Below are positions 36,662 through 46,698 of a stretch of DNA of 64,000 nt, in pieces; positions within the stretch are counted from its first letter, which is position 1, and each line of letters begins with the position of its first letter. Below the pieces are notes generated by a model, which searched no databases, was not told the DNA's origin, and was given only the letters and a program-made list of their open reading frames with translations. This DNA comes from an uncultured Eubacteriales bacterium (GTDB taxonomy: Bacteria; Bacillota; Clostridia; Oscillospirales; CAG-272): assembly GCA_900546695.1 (NCBI GenBank), contig URDX01000006.1:38444-102443 (forward strand). Direction: 5' to 3'. A program made the position numbers and the translations under genes.

Positions 36662-38146
36662 TCAGCCCTCTACGAGCTTGCAGTATCTGCCGTATGCCTC
36701 GTCCCATGCTGCCTTGTCAGCCGTTTTCGGCTCATACAGCTTGATATCGAACGAATTTCTGATGATGTGTCTTGCCTCGGCAACATCGGCAATCTCGCCG
36801 AGCGCCATACCCTGAACGCAGATATTACCGATAGCGGTAGCCTCGGTGGGTCCCGCATATACGGGCACTCCGCAGCAATCCGCGGTGAGCTGGCAGAGCG
36901 GTGCTTCCTTGCAGCCGCCGCCGACGATGTTGATAAACGGTGCCTTTGTGCACTTGACTGCGTTGATGCGGTCGACCGTCCAACGATAGGTCAGCGCAAG
37001 GCTGTCAAAGATGCAGCGTACGATCTCGCCCGTCGTTTCGGGCACAGGCTGACCGGTCTTTTTGCAGTAATCCGCAATTCTGCCGGGCATGTCGCCGGGT
37101 GCGTTGAAGCTGTAGTCGCTCGGGTTGATGATGCTGCGCAGAGGTGTAGATGCCATTGCCGCGTCGGAGAGCTCGTCGAACGAATACTTCTTGCCCTCTC
37201 TTGCCCACTGACGGCGGGATTCCTGCTCGAGCCACAGACCCATGATGTTCTTAAGGAAGCGGATGGTGTGAGCCGCGCCGCCCTCGTTCGTAAAGTCGTA
37301 CTTTCTCGCGTCGCCGTCAAGGCAGGGCTCGGCAAGCTCGGTGCCCATGAGCGACCATGTTCCGCTCGAGATGTATACAAAATCCTTGCCCTTTGCAGGT
37401 ACGGCAACAACCGCGCTTGCGGTATCGTGCGATGCGGCGTGAATAACCTTTGCACGGATATCGCCGACCTCTTCAATCACCGACGGCAGCAGCTCGCCGA
37501 CGACCGTGCCGGGCTGTGCTATCCTGCCGAAAATGTGCTCGGGCAGACCGAAGCGGGAGATGACCTCTCTCGACCAGTCGCGGGTGCGCGCATCAAGCAG
37601 AGCGCCCGTAGAAGCGATGGTGTACTCATTCTCCTTAACGCCTGTCAGGAAATAGTTGAGCAGGTCGGGCACGAAGAGCATGTCGCGAGCCATTCCGAAA
37701 ATCTCGGGGTTGTCGCGCTGCTCTGCGAGCAGCTGAAATACGGTATTGAAATTCATGGTCTGAATTCCCGTAATGCCGTAGAGCTCGCTCTGACTCATGG
37801 TCTTGAACGCCTGCTCCGGCACGCCCACGGTGCGCTCGTCACGATAGTGACGCGGGTTTGTGATAAGACGACCGTTCTTATCCAGGAAGCCGTAATCGAC
37901 ACCCCATGTGTCTATCGCGATAGATGCGATATCCTTATCCGCGCTGAGCGCGCAGTTACGGATTGAATTCTTGATCTCATGATAGATGCGCAGGATGTCC
38001 CAGTTAAAGCCGCCCGCATTGATAACGGGGTCGTTCGAGAAGCGGTGATTCTCCTCAAGTGTGAGCTTTTCGCCGTCAAACCGACCTACTATTCCTCTTC
38101 CGCTCGAAGCGCCGAGGTCGATGGCGAGCATCTTCAGTTCTGCCAT
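36662..38146 (-). CDS. rhaB: Rhamnulokinase
   Basis: RhaB phosphorylates L-rhamnulose at O1. This FGGY-family kinase has the first phosphate-binding motif MLAIDLGASSGRGIVGRFDG, the substrate-proximal IDTWGVDYGFLD, the second phosphate motif SSGTWSLMG and the adenosine-binding IVGGGCKEAPLCQLTADCCG. 494 residues is normal. An AAAGGAG site precedes the ATG. It is first in rhaBA. No clear -35/-10 pair was found upstream, so it may need an activator. Confidence 0.95.
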   Translation of the reverse strand: MAELKMLAIDLGASSGRGIVGRFDGEKLTLEENHRFSNDPVINAGGFNWDILRIYHEIKNSIRNCALSADKDIASIAIDTWGVDYGFLDKNGRLITNPRHYRDERTVGVPEQAFKTMSQSELYGITGIQTMNFNTVFQLLAEQRDNPEIFGMARDMLFVPDLLNYFLTGVKENEYTIASTGALLDARTRDWSREVISRFGLPEHIFGRIAQPGTVVGELLPSVIEEVGDIRAKVIHAASHDTASAVVAVPAKGKDFVYISSGTWSLMGTELAEPCLDGDARKYDFTNEGGAAHTIRFLKNIMGLWLEQESRRQWAREGKKYSFDELSDAAMASTPLRSIINPSDYSFNAPGDMPGRIADYCKKTGQPVPETTGEIVRCIFDSLALTYRWTVDRINAVKCTKAPFINIVGGGCKEAPLCQLTADCCGVPVYAGPTEATAIGNICVQGMALGEIADVAEARHIIRNSFDIKLYEPKTADKAAWDEAYGRYCKLVEG

Positions 38147-38349
38147 TGCTTTTTCTCCTTTTATTTTTTATATATTCTGCACTGTGTTATAAGCTGTTAT
38201 TGTGCGTACCCGACGTGCGGTACACTGCGATGCTGCGCGGCGCCGTTCGATTCCGTAACGTGCGACGCTGCGCGGTATCGTTCCGCCCTTGCGGTGGATG
38301 CGGATACACTGTGATGCTGTGCTGCAACGATTCGGACGCGGTATCGCGT

Positions 38350-40776
38350 TTATTTCAGCTCGATCACCGTAACGCCGCCGTCGCCCTCGCCGTACTCGCC
38401 CGTGCGGTAGGATTTTACCCTGCGGTCGCTGCGCAGGAACTGCCACAGCGCCTTTTTAAGCGCCCCCGTTCCCTTACCGTGAACGACCGTGACCGTCTTA
38501 ACGCCCGCCATCTTAGCATCGTCGAGATAGCGGTCTACGATGAACCAACCGTCCTCGCCCGTCTCCCCGCGGATGTCTATCTCGGGACTGAAAGCTGCTG
38601 TGCGCAGCTCCTTTGTGCCGGGCTTTATCGCCTTTTTCTTTTTATCCTCCGTTATAAGGAAGCCGCTCGGCGTATCCTCCGCGAGCCGCAGATCCTTTAT
38701 CGGCACGCGGGTCGTTATGATGCCGACCTTGACGGTGACATTATCTCCCTTATCGGGCACAGAGACCACCTCGCCGCTCTTGCCGAGCGACATTACCGTG
38801 ACCTCATCTCCCGCGCGCAGCTTGCGCGGCAGAACATAATCCTCGTCCGCGACCTTTTCGGAGACCGGGTTTATCTTGTTGTCGACCTGACGCAGCCTGC
38901 GTCGGATATTCTGCTTGGCCGCGCTCATCCGCTCGCCGAGATCCGCATCATCCTTATGACGCTTGACCTCCTCGAGCTCGGACATGATATAGTCGCCCGC
39001 CGCCTTTGCGCTCTCGACCATTCCCATGGCTTTGGCGCGCTGACGCTCGAGCTCCCGCTCGACTCTGCCGTATTCGACCCGCAGCCGCTCCTCCTCGGTC
39101 TTTTTATAGCTCTCAAGCTCCTCGCGCAGCCGCTTTGCCTCCGCGCGCTCGCGCTCCATATCCGCGCGGCTCTCTTCAAGCCCCGCAATAACCGATTCAA
39201 ATCGCCTGTTCTCTCCGCCGACGTAGCTCTCCGCCCGACGGACTATCTCCTCGTCGAGTCCGAGCTTACGCGATATTGCAAACGCATTCGACTTTCCGGG
39301 CGCGCCGATTATCAGCCGGTAGGTCGGGCGCAGCGATTCGAGATCGAATTCGCAGCCCGCATTGCACACCCCGTCGGTATCAAGAGCGAACTCCTTAAGC
39401 TCGGCATAGTGCGTCGTCGCAGCGCAGAGCGCGCCCGACTCCCTCACCCGCTCGAGTATCGAGACGGCAAGCGCCGCGCCCTCTACGGGGTCGGTGCCCG
39501 CACCGAGCTCGTCGAACAGCACGAGACTGCCGCGTCCCGCCCGCTTTGTTATATCGACGATACTGACCATATGCGCCGAGAAGGTAGACAGCGACTGCTC
39601 GATGCTCTGCTCGTCGCCGATATTGGCGAGCACGCTGTCAAATATACCGACGACCGAGCCCTCGCCAGCCGGCAGATGAAGTCCCGCCTGCGCCATAAGC
39701 ACAAACAGTCCGAGCGTTTTCAGCGTTACCGTCTTACCGCCCGTATTCGGACCCGTTATGACGAGCATATCAAAGTCCGTACCGAGCCTGACATCTATCG
39801 GCACGACCTTGCCGCGGTCAAGCAGCGGGTGACGTGCGCGGCGCAGCTCGATAAGCGGCTGCTCCTCTATTTTCGGTGCCGCACCGTCCATACGGTATGA
39901 AAGCTCCCCGCGCGCAAATATCAGCGCTATCTCGGTTATGTTGTAATAGTTGAGCGTCAGGGCGGGCGCATGGCTCGCGCACATCACGGAGAGCTCGGAG
40001 AGTATCCTCTCCATCTCCCGCCGCTCCTTGACCTCAAGCTCGCGCAGCTCGTTGTTCGCCTCGACTACCGCCATCGGCTCGATAAACAGCGTCGCACCCG
40101 ATGCGGAGGTGTCGTGCACAAGGCCCTTTATCTCGTTCTTGTGCTCGCTCTTTACGGGGACGACAAAGCGCCCGCCGCGCTGCGTCACGATATTCTCCTG
40201 CAGATACTTGCTGTACCCGCCGCTGATATACCGCTGCAGCGTCTCCTTTATCCTGCCGGAAGCGGAGCGCATCTTTCGTCTGATGTCCGCGAGCGCGGGG
40301 CTCGCCTCGTCCGCCATCATATCCTCCGAGAGAATGGCACGGGTAATGCGCGATTCCGCGCTGCGATTCTCCTCGAGACGGGAGAAATACACGCCTATTG
40401 AGGTCTCGTATTCGCGGTCGGCGGTATAATAGTCGCGCAGCGTCCGCGCGGTATGCCATATCGCCGCGATGTCAAGCAGCTCACGCATCGAAAGCACCGC
40501 GCCGCGGTCGGCACGGTCGAGCGCATCGCTCATGTCGAGCACTCCCGAAAAGGCAGGCGTGCCCTTGAGTCCTATCAGCATGCGCGCGTCGCTCGTCTCC
40601 TGCTGGAGCCGCCGCACCGTACGCGCATCGTCGGACGGGCGCAGCCCGAGCGCGGCACGCCGCGCACCCTCGGTATGGGCGCAGTCGGCAAGCATCGCAC
40701 AGACCTTGTCGAACTCGAGCACCCCGAGCGCGCGGTCAAAGCCCGCAGCGCCGTATGTCGTCGGTTGTTCCGCCAT
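38350..40776 (-). CDS. mutS2: Endonuclease MutS2
   Basis: MutS2 is a MutS-like ATPase without the mismatch-recognition domain. It suppresses recombination and, in Bacillus-type organisms, can act on collided ribosomes. The 808 residues show the clamp/core helices, Walker A TGPNTGGKTVTLKTLG, the signature SLSTFSAHM and FDELGAGTDPVEGAAL, a long coiled coil, a KOW-like segment (LRAGDEVTVMSLGKSGEVV) and a C-terminal Smr nuclease domain (IDIRGETGEDG, VHGKGTGALKKAL). Typical length. It follows prs by 87 bp. Confidence 0.96.
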   Translation of the reverse strand: MAEQPTTYGAAGFDRALGVLEFDKVCAMLADCAHTEGARRAALGLRPSDDARTVRRLQQETSDARMLIGLKGTPAFSGVLDMSDALDRADRGAVLSMRELLDIAAIWHTARTLRDYYTADREYETSIGVYFSRLEENRSAESRITRAILSEDMMADEASPALADIRRKMRSASGRIKETLQRYISGGYSKYLQENIVTQRGGRFVVPVKSEHKNEIKGLVHDTSASGATLFIEPMAVVEANNELRELEVKERREMERILSELSVMCASHAPALTLNYYNITEIALIFARGELSYRMDGAAPKIEEQPLIELRRARHPLLDRGKVVPIDVRLGTDFDMLVITGPNTGGKTVTLKTLGLFVLMAQAGLHLPAGEGSVVGIFDSVLANIGDEQSIEQSLSTFSAHMVSIVDITKRAGRGSLVLFDELGAGTDPVEGAALAVSILERVRESGALCAATTHYAELKEFALDTDGVCNAGCEFDLESLRPTYRLIIGAPGKSNAFAISRKLGLDEEIVRRAESYVGGENRRFESVIAGLEESRADMERERAEAKRLREELESYKKTEEERLRVEYGRVERELERQRAKAMGMVESAKAAGDYIMSELEEVKRHKDDADLGERMSAAKQNIRRRLRQVDNKINPVSEKVADEDYVLPRKLRAGDEVTVMSLGKSGEVVSVPDKGDNVTVKVGIITTRVPIKDLRLAEDTPSGFLITEDKKKKAIKPGTKELRTAAFSPEIDIRGETGEDGWFIVDRYLDDAKMAGVKTVTVVHGKGTGALKKALWQFLRSDRRVKSYRTGEYGEGDGGVTVIELK

Positions 40777-40804
40777 TCGATTCCTCCTCTCGGCGTTGGT
40801 TAAG

Positions 40805-40846
40805 TTATAAAGCCGGTGTCGGCTGAATTATAAAATCGGTGTCGCC
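40805..40846. repeat. Two 19-bp direct repeats, 23-bp period
   Basis: TTATAAAGCCGGTGTCGGC (40805-40823) and TTATAAAATCGGTGTCGCC (40828-40846) lie between prs and mutS2. No known element was recognised. Confidence 0.5.
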
Positions 40847-40863
40847 ATTTTCGGCATCACTTG

Positions 40864-42051
40864 TCAGTTTTGCTCCGTATGCTTCATATGCGCCTGCTGA
40901 AGATTCGTTATCTTCTCGGCGTTCGAGAGCAGTCTGCTTATCGAGCGGTCATGATTGAGCGTGTCGATGAGCAGTGCAACATACTTTGTAAGGTTTACCT
41001 CAACGAACCACTTGCGCGAAAGCAGCTCGGGGCTGCGATAGACAAGATTCGTTGTAAAGAGATAGTCGAAATAGCCGTTTTCGTACGCCTCGTCTATCTT
41101 CTCAAGTCCCTCGCAGAACAGTCCGAACGATGCGAACAGGAACACCCTGCGCGCACCCATCTCGCGTATCTTGCGTGCAACATCCATCATTGACTCGCCC
41201 GACGCGATGATGTCGTCAACGACGATAACATCCTTGCCGCGGATGTCTCCGCCGAGGTATTCGTGTGCGACGATGGGGTTCTTGCCGTTTACTACGCGCG
41301 TATAGTCACGGCGCTTATAGAACATGCTCAGATCGAGTCCGAGAATGGAGGAATAGTACACACAGCGCGCCATTCCGCCCTCGTCGGGCGAGAACATGAC
41401 AAGCTCGTCCGAGGTTATCGAGATGTCGGGCACCTTCTTAACAAGCGCCTTGAGCATCTGATAGGTCGGGTGAACGTTTTCAAAGCCGTGATACGGGATA
41501 GCGTTCATAACGCCGCCGTTATGTACGTCAAAGGTAATGATATTCGTAACGCCCATGTGTACGAGCTCCTGGAGCGAGATGGCACAGTCGAGCGATTCTC
41601 TGCCGCTGCGCTTGTCCTGCCTGCCCTCGTATATCATCGGCATAACGACCGAGATACGTCTCGCCTTGCCGCCGATAGCGCCGATTATGCGCTTAAGGTC
41701 CTGATAGTGGTCGTCGGGGCTCATGCGCTGCTCAACACCGTACATCTTGTATGTTACGCCGTAGTTAAACAGATCGCAGAGAATGTAAACATCGTGTCCG
41801 CGCATCGACTCGTGCAGCACGCATTTTCCCTCTCCGTCCGCAAAACGAATTGGGTCCGCGCTCGCGACAAAGCTGTCTACGTGGATATCGGTATCAAAGA
41901 GCGTTGCGTCCGCCCCCACCTTTTGCTTCTGCGCGAGAGCGACAGCCTCCTCGCTGCGCCACTGTCTGATCCAATCGTCGACCTGCCTTGCAAAGTCCTC
42001 GTTTCCCTTTGTGCTGATAATACTGAGATCGCCGTACAGTTCGTCTGTCAT
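40864..42051 (-). CDS. prs: Ribose-phosphate pyrophosphokinase, long divergent form
   Basis: This enzyme makes PRPP from ribose 5-phosphate and ATP for nucleotide, histidine and tryptophan synthesis. The PRPP loop VIVVDDIIASGESMMDVARKI and the ATP/catalytic regions (VMPMIYEGRQDKRSGRESL, FDVHNGGVMNAIP) are clear. At 395 residues it is longer than the usual 310-320, with an extended N-terminus and C-terminus. This matches a variant found in Clostridia, often beside a conventional Prs elsewhere. The family call is solid; being the only PRPP synthase of the cell is not established. Confidence 0.88.
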   Translation of the reverse strand: MTDELYGDLSIISTKGNEDFARQVDDWIRQWRSEEAVALAQKQKVGADATLFDTDIHVDSFVASADPIRFADGEGKCVLHESMRGHDVYILCDLFNYGVTYKMYGVEQRMSPDDHYQDLKRIIGAIGGKARRISVVMPMIYEGRQDKRSGRESLDCAISLQELVHMGVTNIITFDVHNGGVMNAIPYHGFENVHPTYQMLKALVKKVPDISITSDELVMFSPDEGGMARCVYYSSILGLDLSMFYKRRDYTRVVNGKNPIVAHEYLGGDIRGKDVIVVDDIIASGESMMDVARKIREMGARRVFLFASFGLFCEGLEKIDEAYENGYFDYLFTTNLVYRSPELLSRKWFVEVNLTKYVALLIDTLNHDRSISRLLSNAEKITNLQQAHMKHTEQN

Positions 42052-42130
42052 TACCTTTTCATCCCTTCTTTTTCGTTTCGTTATCCTCTCAAGGCGAGGA
42101 GCCTTATATCAAGAATTCAGTATCCCGAAT

Positions 42131-43171
42131 TTATACGGTCACCGTAATCTTATTAAGCACATCCGAGACGTCGGGATCGATACCGCGTACCTCGGTCAGC
42201 TTCAGCGCGATGAGCTGGAGCGTGACCGCCATAGTAAACGGAGCTGCGGTATCGCTGCCGAGCGACGGGAGAACTATAGCGTTCTTTCTTCCTGCCGCAA
42301 AATCGGGCTTATCGGTTATTATTATCGTGTCCGCGCCGATACGGTCGAGGTCTGCAAGTATCTCGACGGCATCGCCCATAACGGGACCGTCGGACGCGAG
42401 CAGAAACACGGTATCGCCCGCATAAATCTGCGCCATCGGGCCGTGATGGAAGTCGGAGACGGGGTAGCCCTTCATCTTGACGCGGTTGGTCTCAAGTATC
42501 TTAAGCGCACCCTCAAGTGCTGCGGGATATGTCATTCCTCTGCCGAGCACGGTGCCGCACTTGATGTCCTTGTACTGAGCGATAAAGCCGTCAAGTACCG
42601 CGGGAACGGTATCGAGCACCTCTGTTACCGCTGCGGGAACGCCCGACAGCAGACGTGCGAGCTCCTCGCTGCCGCTCCACTCACGGCAGAGCATTGCAAG
42701 GATGTACATCTGAGAGGTAAATGTCTTGGTCGCGGCGATGGATACCTCGGGTCCTGCTGCGCAGAAGAGATGATAGTCAGCCTCCTTTGCGAGCGGGGAA
42801 TCCTCGTTGTTCGTTACGGCAGCGGTGATGCAGCCGCACTCCTTTGCGTCGCGAATGACCGCAAGCACGTCCGCAGCCTGACCCGACTGCGAAACGCCGA
42901 TAACGAGCGTATCCTTATACTCGACCTTTACGCCGTACTTGGATACGACCGACGGTGTTGCAAGACTGCACGGCAGTCCCGCATATACGCCGAATATATA
43001 CTGAGCGTATATGGATGCATGGTCGCTCGTGCCGCGCGCGGCGAAGCAGATGCTCTTAACGCCCTTCGATTTTGCGTCCGCGACAAGCGCACGAACGGTC
43101 TCGCCGTTTACCTTTTCAAGCCCGGACAGAACGCCGGGCTGCTCTCTGATTTCTTTTTCAAGATTGATCAT
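42131..43171 (-). CDS. SIS-domain sugar isomerase (GlmS isomerase-like)
   Basis: A 346-residue protein with two SIS phosphosugar-binding domains and no glutamine amidotransferase domain, as in AgaS/FrlB-type deglycases. The first domain has CFAARGTSDHASIYAQY and VIGVSQSGQAADVL, the second LGRGMTYPAALEGALKILE and the GlmS-like C-terminus IDPDVSDVLNKITVTV. It probably acts on a phosphorylated amino sugar or fructosamine. The start at 43171 is set by AGGGAG; an ATG further upstream lies before the promoter. Confidence 0.85.
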   Translation of the reverse strand: MINLEKEIREQPGVLSGLEKVNGETVRALVADAKSKGVKSICFAARGTSDHASIYAQYIFGVYAGLPCSLATPSVVSKYGVKVEYKDTLVIGVSQSGQAADVLAVIRDAKECGCITAAVTNNEDSPLAKEADYHLFCAAGPEVSIAATKTFTSQMYILAMLCREWSGSEELARLLSGVPAAVTEVLDTVPAVLDGFIAQYKDIKCGTVLGRGMTYPAALEGALKILETNRVKMKGYPVSDFHHGPMAQIYAGDTVFLLASDGPVMGDAVEILADLDRIGADTIIITDKPDFAAGRKNAIVLPSLGSDTAAPFTMAVTLQLIALKLTEVRGIDPDVSDVLNKITVTV

Positions 43172-43265
43172 ATTTAAACTCCCTACGCCGCACAGACGGC
43201 AAAAATTTAAATTAAATATTTCTTTTACGGGCACCGCCCCGCCTGAGCATGGGCGTACCGAATAT

Positions 43266-43294
43266 ATTATAATACATTGCACGGTCAATTGCAA
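43266..43294 (-). promoter_or_regulatory. Promoter of the SIS-domain gene
   Basis: On the minus strand TTGCAA (43289-43294), 17 bp, TATAAT (43266-43271), about 90 nt before the ATG. Confidence 0.6.
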
Positions 43295-43299
43295 GGTCA

Positions 43300-43810
43300 T
43301 GAGTTAATTTTCCCTTGTTTTTGTGCGTTACGAACCGCCCAAGATGCCGATTTTCACATGTTTCTTCCATTTTAGTACATTGCATGCGCAGCATTCCCGC
43401 GCATATCGGCACTCGTTTACCGTGACGGGCAGCACAGCGCACACGAAAAGAATACGGTACGTCCTCCTCCGCATCAAAGCGACACTGCGACCGCCTTGCC
43501 ATAATACCTCTTTTACTGCATCGGGATTGCTGCTTACATCCGGGTTCTATCCAAGAACATGCGTCCGGAGCGCAAGGGTAAAATTGAGCTGATTGATGCC
43601 CCGATTCCCTTCAAAAGGCTGCATAAAGCCATTTCAATAAAAATGAGATTCCGCCGGAAACCCGCCGGGCTGTTACAAAGCTGTATGAGATTTTCGCAAA
43701 GAACGAATTATCGTCGTACCGAATGCATCTCCGAGCGGATTTATAGCTCCCGGGCGGCATTTTTCAAGGGCAAAAAGAATATTTTTTCGCCCGCATATTA
43801 TAATTGACGT
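43300..43810. other. Gene-free stretch at left edge of the TIR island
   Basis: About 500 bp hold no gene I can support. An 82-codon plus-strand frame at 43559-43807 has no ribosome binding site and no family resemblance. I looked here for a copy of the tRNA-Pro 3' end that would mark an attachment site and did not find one by eye. Confidence 0.4.
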
Positions 43811-43855
43811 AAGACCGAAAGCGGGGGTATGCAGCTCTTGACCGCATACCCCCGC
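43811..43855 (-). terminator. Terminator of the SPFH-TIR operon
   Basis: A perfect 12-bp stem (43844-43855 with 43821-43832) lies 19 nt past the P-loop gene stop. The tail on the minus strand is TTTCGGTCTT, only moderately U-rich. Confidence 0.6.
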
Positions 43856-43873
43856 CTATGCACAGCGCAGACT

Positions 43874-44359
43874 CTATAAGCTCCGCTCGACTGCGGAAAA
43901 CAGCATGTCGGCATCACACTTGTTGCAAGCATCTTGTTTGTTTGGATCGTTTGCAGGCTTCTTGCTGACCCGCTCGGTTTTAACAGGATTATAAGCTTTG
44001 AATTCATCATCCAAATTATTTACTGAATGTCTCCCACAGGCAAAGACATCGCAACGCCCAAATTGACGTATCGCCCTATCAAGCTTCGGAATAATATCAT
44101 ATTGCAGCGCATCACCGAAAGAAGTGATACAAATGATCTTTCCCTTATACTCTAAGATTACCGAAATATCACTCACAGCGCCGCTGGGTGTATGCCAATG
44201 CGCTTTTATACTTTCTGACAATTCAGAAGGGTCAGCAGAAAAATAACGAGATGCATAGACGGGTTTTATTCCGTCTACCTCGAGCATTTTTAAAATAAGA
44301 TGCTTAAGTGCCGATGTTTTACCGCTGTTTGTTTTTCCGATCAATCCGATTATCACCAT
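43874..44359 (-). CDS. Small P-loop NTPase-like protein, last gene of the TIR operon
   Basis: This 161-residue protein opens with an intact Walker A, GLIGKTNSGKTSALKHL (about residues 5-21). It has a probable second strand VSDISVILEYKGKIICITSFGD that could supply the Walker B/switch Asp, then CDVFACGRHSVNN. The C-terminal 40 residues are basic, then Cys-rich (DACNKCDADM). I do not recognise a named family; it looks like a minimal GTPase or nucleotide kinase-type fold. GGAGGAAAG precedes the ATG. It lies 106 bp after the second TIR gene in the same direction and before a terminator, so it is probably the operon's last member. Low GC, like the rest of the operon. Confidence 0.6.
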   Translation of the reverse strand: MVIIGLIGKTNSGKTSALKHLILKMLEVDGIKPVYASRYFSADPSELSESIKAHWHTPSGAVSDISVILEYKGKIICITSFGDALQYDIIPKLDRAIRQFGRCDVFACGRHSVNNLDDEFKAYNPVKTERVSKKPANDPNKQDACNKCDADMLFSAVERSL

Positions 44360-44465
44360 TTTTCTTTCCTCCGAAATATTATTAACCAGTCCTTTAATGT
44401 ACTCATAGCCACCGTATTAAATCACATATCACCCCCTGCCCGACAAAAGATTCCGGGACTCCTCC

Positions 44466-46697
44466 CTACTCGGATTTATCGACGTAGTCAAGTGCGATCC
44501 ATCCCTTGTCACCGTCGATTTTTCCCCATCCAGAAGATGAACCCTGACCGATAGACTCGGCAATTATGTATAGTTCATCTCCATTGTAGGCGTTGCCGAC
44601 AACCTCGTAATTTGTTCCCGGTCCTTGTCTGATATTCAATTCATTTGTATTGACAACAGCATAATAAGAGGTGACTTTATTGCATGCAGGAATATCTAAT
44701 GAGGTTGCCTCGTCTTGAAAAAATGACAGGCTCGAATCGGAAGATTCCCGCCATTCGTCATAATCAAACACTACCGATCCAAACCGGTTTATGTGATAAA
44801 CCTGATCATGTTTAGCAAGAAACGTACAGTCATTTGTTGTTAAATCAAGTTTATAGTAGTGGAAGTAGCCTTCGCCATCATAATTCATACCGTTATCATT
44901 CAAATGCTTTTCATGAACACAAGTTAATATTAAGTCGCTCTTTTTTGCTAAAATATGGGCTTCTGCGCAAATTTTCACATCGGTTGTCGGATTATCTTTT
45001 TGATATTGGTACAATACTGAGGATTTATAGAATATTTCCTCATGCTTACTTACTATGTAGTTATAACCATACTCGCCCAATGCTTTTTTTGAGGCAAAAC
45101 CGATTTCTGAATCGGAGGTTATAGTCATTTCTTTCATTGTAGTTTGATTATCATCACTCCAAGGAACATCAAAGTTCGGAAATTCCGAATAATCAACCAT
45201 TTTTTCGGCATTGGGAACATAGACAATATCGTCTTCGGTGAAAACGCAGGAGCTTTGACCGATTCTTTCAGCGCAAATCAGAGAAACCGGAGCAATAATA
45301 CCAACAACCACATCAGTTTCCAACTTCAGTTCATCGTCCCGGTATGAGCCGTCTCCGTCATATTTAGGCAAATCACAATTTGTCGTGATAATACATACAC
45401 TTGAATTTTCTATAACGTACTGTATTCCAAAAGGAAAATCATAACGACTTACAGTACCCGGCTCATTAATTCTTACCAATGTAAATCCTGCAGCCGTAAT
45501 ATCATCTGCACACGTTAATTCGGTCAACCAAGATAGCAACAACTCTTTAGTGACTGTTTTTTCCGGTGGACTATCTATTTTTTCTTCCAATCGAAACTGT
45601 GCACTGAACTCACCAATAGATGTTTTACCTGAATTATTATCCGATTTTATATTTATCGTTATCGAATCATTTGTTAGGTTTATTGTAATATTGCCTTCGT
45701 TAGCCAAACTATCAATAAACGGTCCTTCGGCAAAATTGTTATCGATAATCAAAGAATCCTCTGCTTTCAAAATTTTATTATCAACCGTTATTTCAAATGA
45801 ATACTTTGCTGATTTACCGCTGATAATGTTCAGATAAAACAGACAGTTCTGTTTTTCGTCTTGATAATACCCATCATATCGGTTATATATTTCGCTTATT
45901 CGATCGGTACTGTCCTTATAATCCGGTATTTTTTCAAATTCCAATACCGCTTCAAGATACTTTTTTTCATTCACTAAATCGATCGCATTATCATATATTT
46001 GCCGGTATGATAATATCGCCACCGTCTCTGCCTCTGTTACAGCTCTTTCTTGTCCTTTCTTAGATATACTATTGTGAACAAAAGCAACTATACCGATCAT
46101 TGTCAGCACGAATAATATACATACGCAGATCATTATGATTCGAACTTTTTTTGACTTCTTACGTATTTCAAGGATGTCAATTTCTTCTTCCTGCCCCAGA
46201 ACACGCAAAATACCTTTCTCTAAATCCTTTTCCCACCCTATAGATGCGTAATCAAGCGCTTGAAATTTGCTCAATTCTTTTGGTATCTCAGAAGGTTTTA
46301 TATCCGAAACGAAAGGTATAATGGCTTTGTCAGAAAAATAAGCCCCAAATTTCGTCAACAACGTGTTGAAATTATCAATACTTGTGCTGACTACTATGAT
46401 CGCTTTTGCAGTATAGAGCGATTTGTAACGTACTGCTTCCAAGTCATCGCCCGATATGTATGACGCAGAAATCCGCTCATAAAAAACGGAGACATTCTTT
46501 GCCCTTAGTATTTTGTACGCTTCTTGCGCAACCATACTATCTTTCGTTCTCCTGCCATCCAGGTCAGATTCAATGTAGCAAATGTAAACATCGAATTTTT
46601 CATTGAAATTCTCGACTTCAAAAGTTGAGTTACATGCCGTACAGTATGCAACTCCATCCTTAAATACAATTTCTCCGCCGCAGTGTTTGCAATTCAT
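44466..46697 (-). CDS. Zinc-ribbon, TIR-like membrane protein with SH3b end (TIR-B)
   Basis: Of 743 residues, 1-24 form a zinc ribbon (CxxC at 3-6 and 19-22), 34-168 a TIR-like domain (FDVYICYIESDLDGRRTKDS, then AIIVVSTSIDNF), and 186-208 a membrane helix. A tetratricopeptide-like unit follows (NEKKYLEAVLEFEKIPDYKD), then a long beta-rich region and a C-terminal SH3b-type domain (VNTNELNIRQGPGTNYEVVG...GWIALDYV). The TIR segment shares the DxxGxRTKDSxVAQE motif with TIR-A upstream. It lacks the W-x-x-x-E helix that supplies the NADase glutamate, so it may be inactive. It starts 1 nt after the TIR-A stop, so translation is coupled. Confidence 0.75.
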   Translation of the reverse strand: MNCKHCGGEIVFKDGVAYCTACNSTFEVENFNEKFDVYICYIESDLDGRRTKDSMVAQEAYKILRAKNVSVFYERISASYISGDDLEAVRYKSLYTAKAIIVVSTSIDNFNTLLTKFGAYFSDKAIIPFVSDIKPSEIPKELSKFQALDYASIGWEKDLEKGILRVLGQEEEIDILEIRKKSKKVRIIMICVCILFVLTMIGIVAFVHNSISKKGQERAVTEAETVAILSYRQIYDNAIDLVNEKKYLEAVLEFEKIPDYKDSTDRISEIYNRYDGYYQDEKQNCLFYLNIISGKSAKYSFEITVDNKILKAEDSLIIDNNFAEGPFIDSLANEGNITINLTNDSITINIKSDNNSGKTSIGEFSAQFRLEEKIDSPPEKTVTKELLLSWLTELTCADDITAAGFTLVRINEPGTVSRYDFPFGIQYVIENSSVCIITTNCDLPKYDGDGSYRDDELKLETDVVVGIIAPVSLICAERIGQSSCVFTEDDIVYVPNAEKMVDYSEFPNFDVPWSDDNQTTMKEMTITSDSEIGFASKKALGEYGYNYIVSKHEEIFYKSSVLYQYQKDNPTTDVKICAEAHILAKKSDLILTCVHEKHLNDNGMNYDGEGYFHYYKLDLTTNDCTFLAKHDQVYHINRFGSVVFDYDEWRESSDSSLSFFQDEATSLDIPACNKVTSYYAVVNTNELNIRQGPGTNYEVVGNAYNGDELYIIAESIGQGSSSGWGKIDGDKGWIALDYVDKSE

Positions 46698-46698
46698 A

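Noticed and set aside
43559..43807. An 82-codon frame with a basic protein
   Set aside because: No ribosome binding site, no family resemblance, biased Arg/Lys/Ser composition.
43300..43873. attR copy of the tRNA-Pro 3' end
   Set aside because: No matching stretch of useful length was found by eye.
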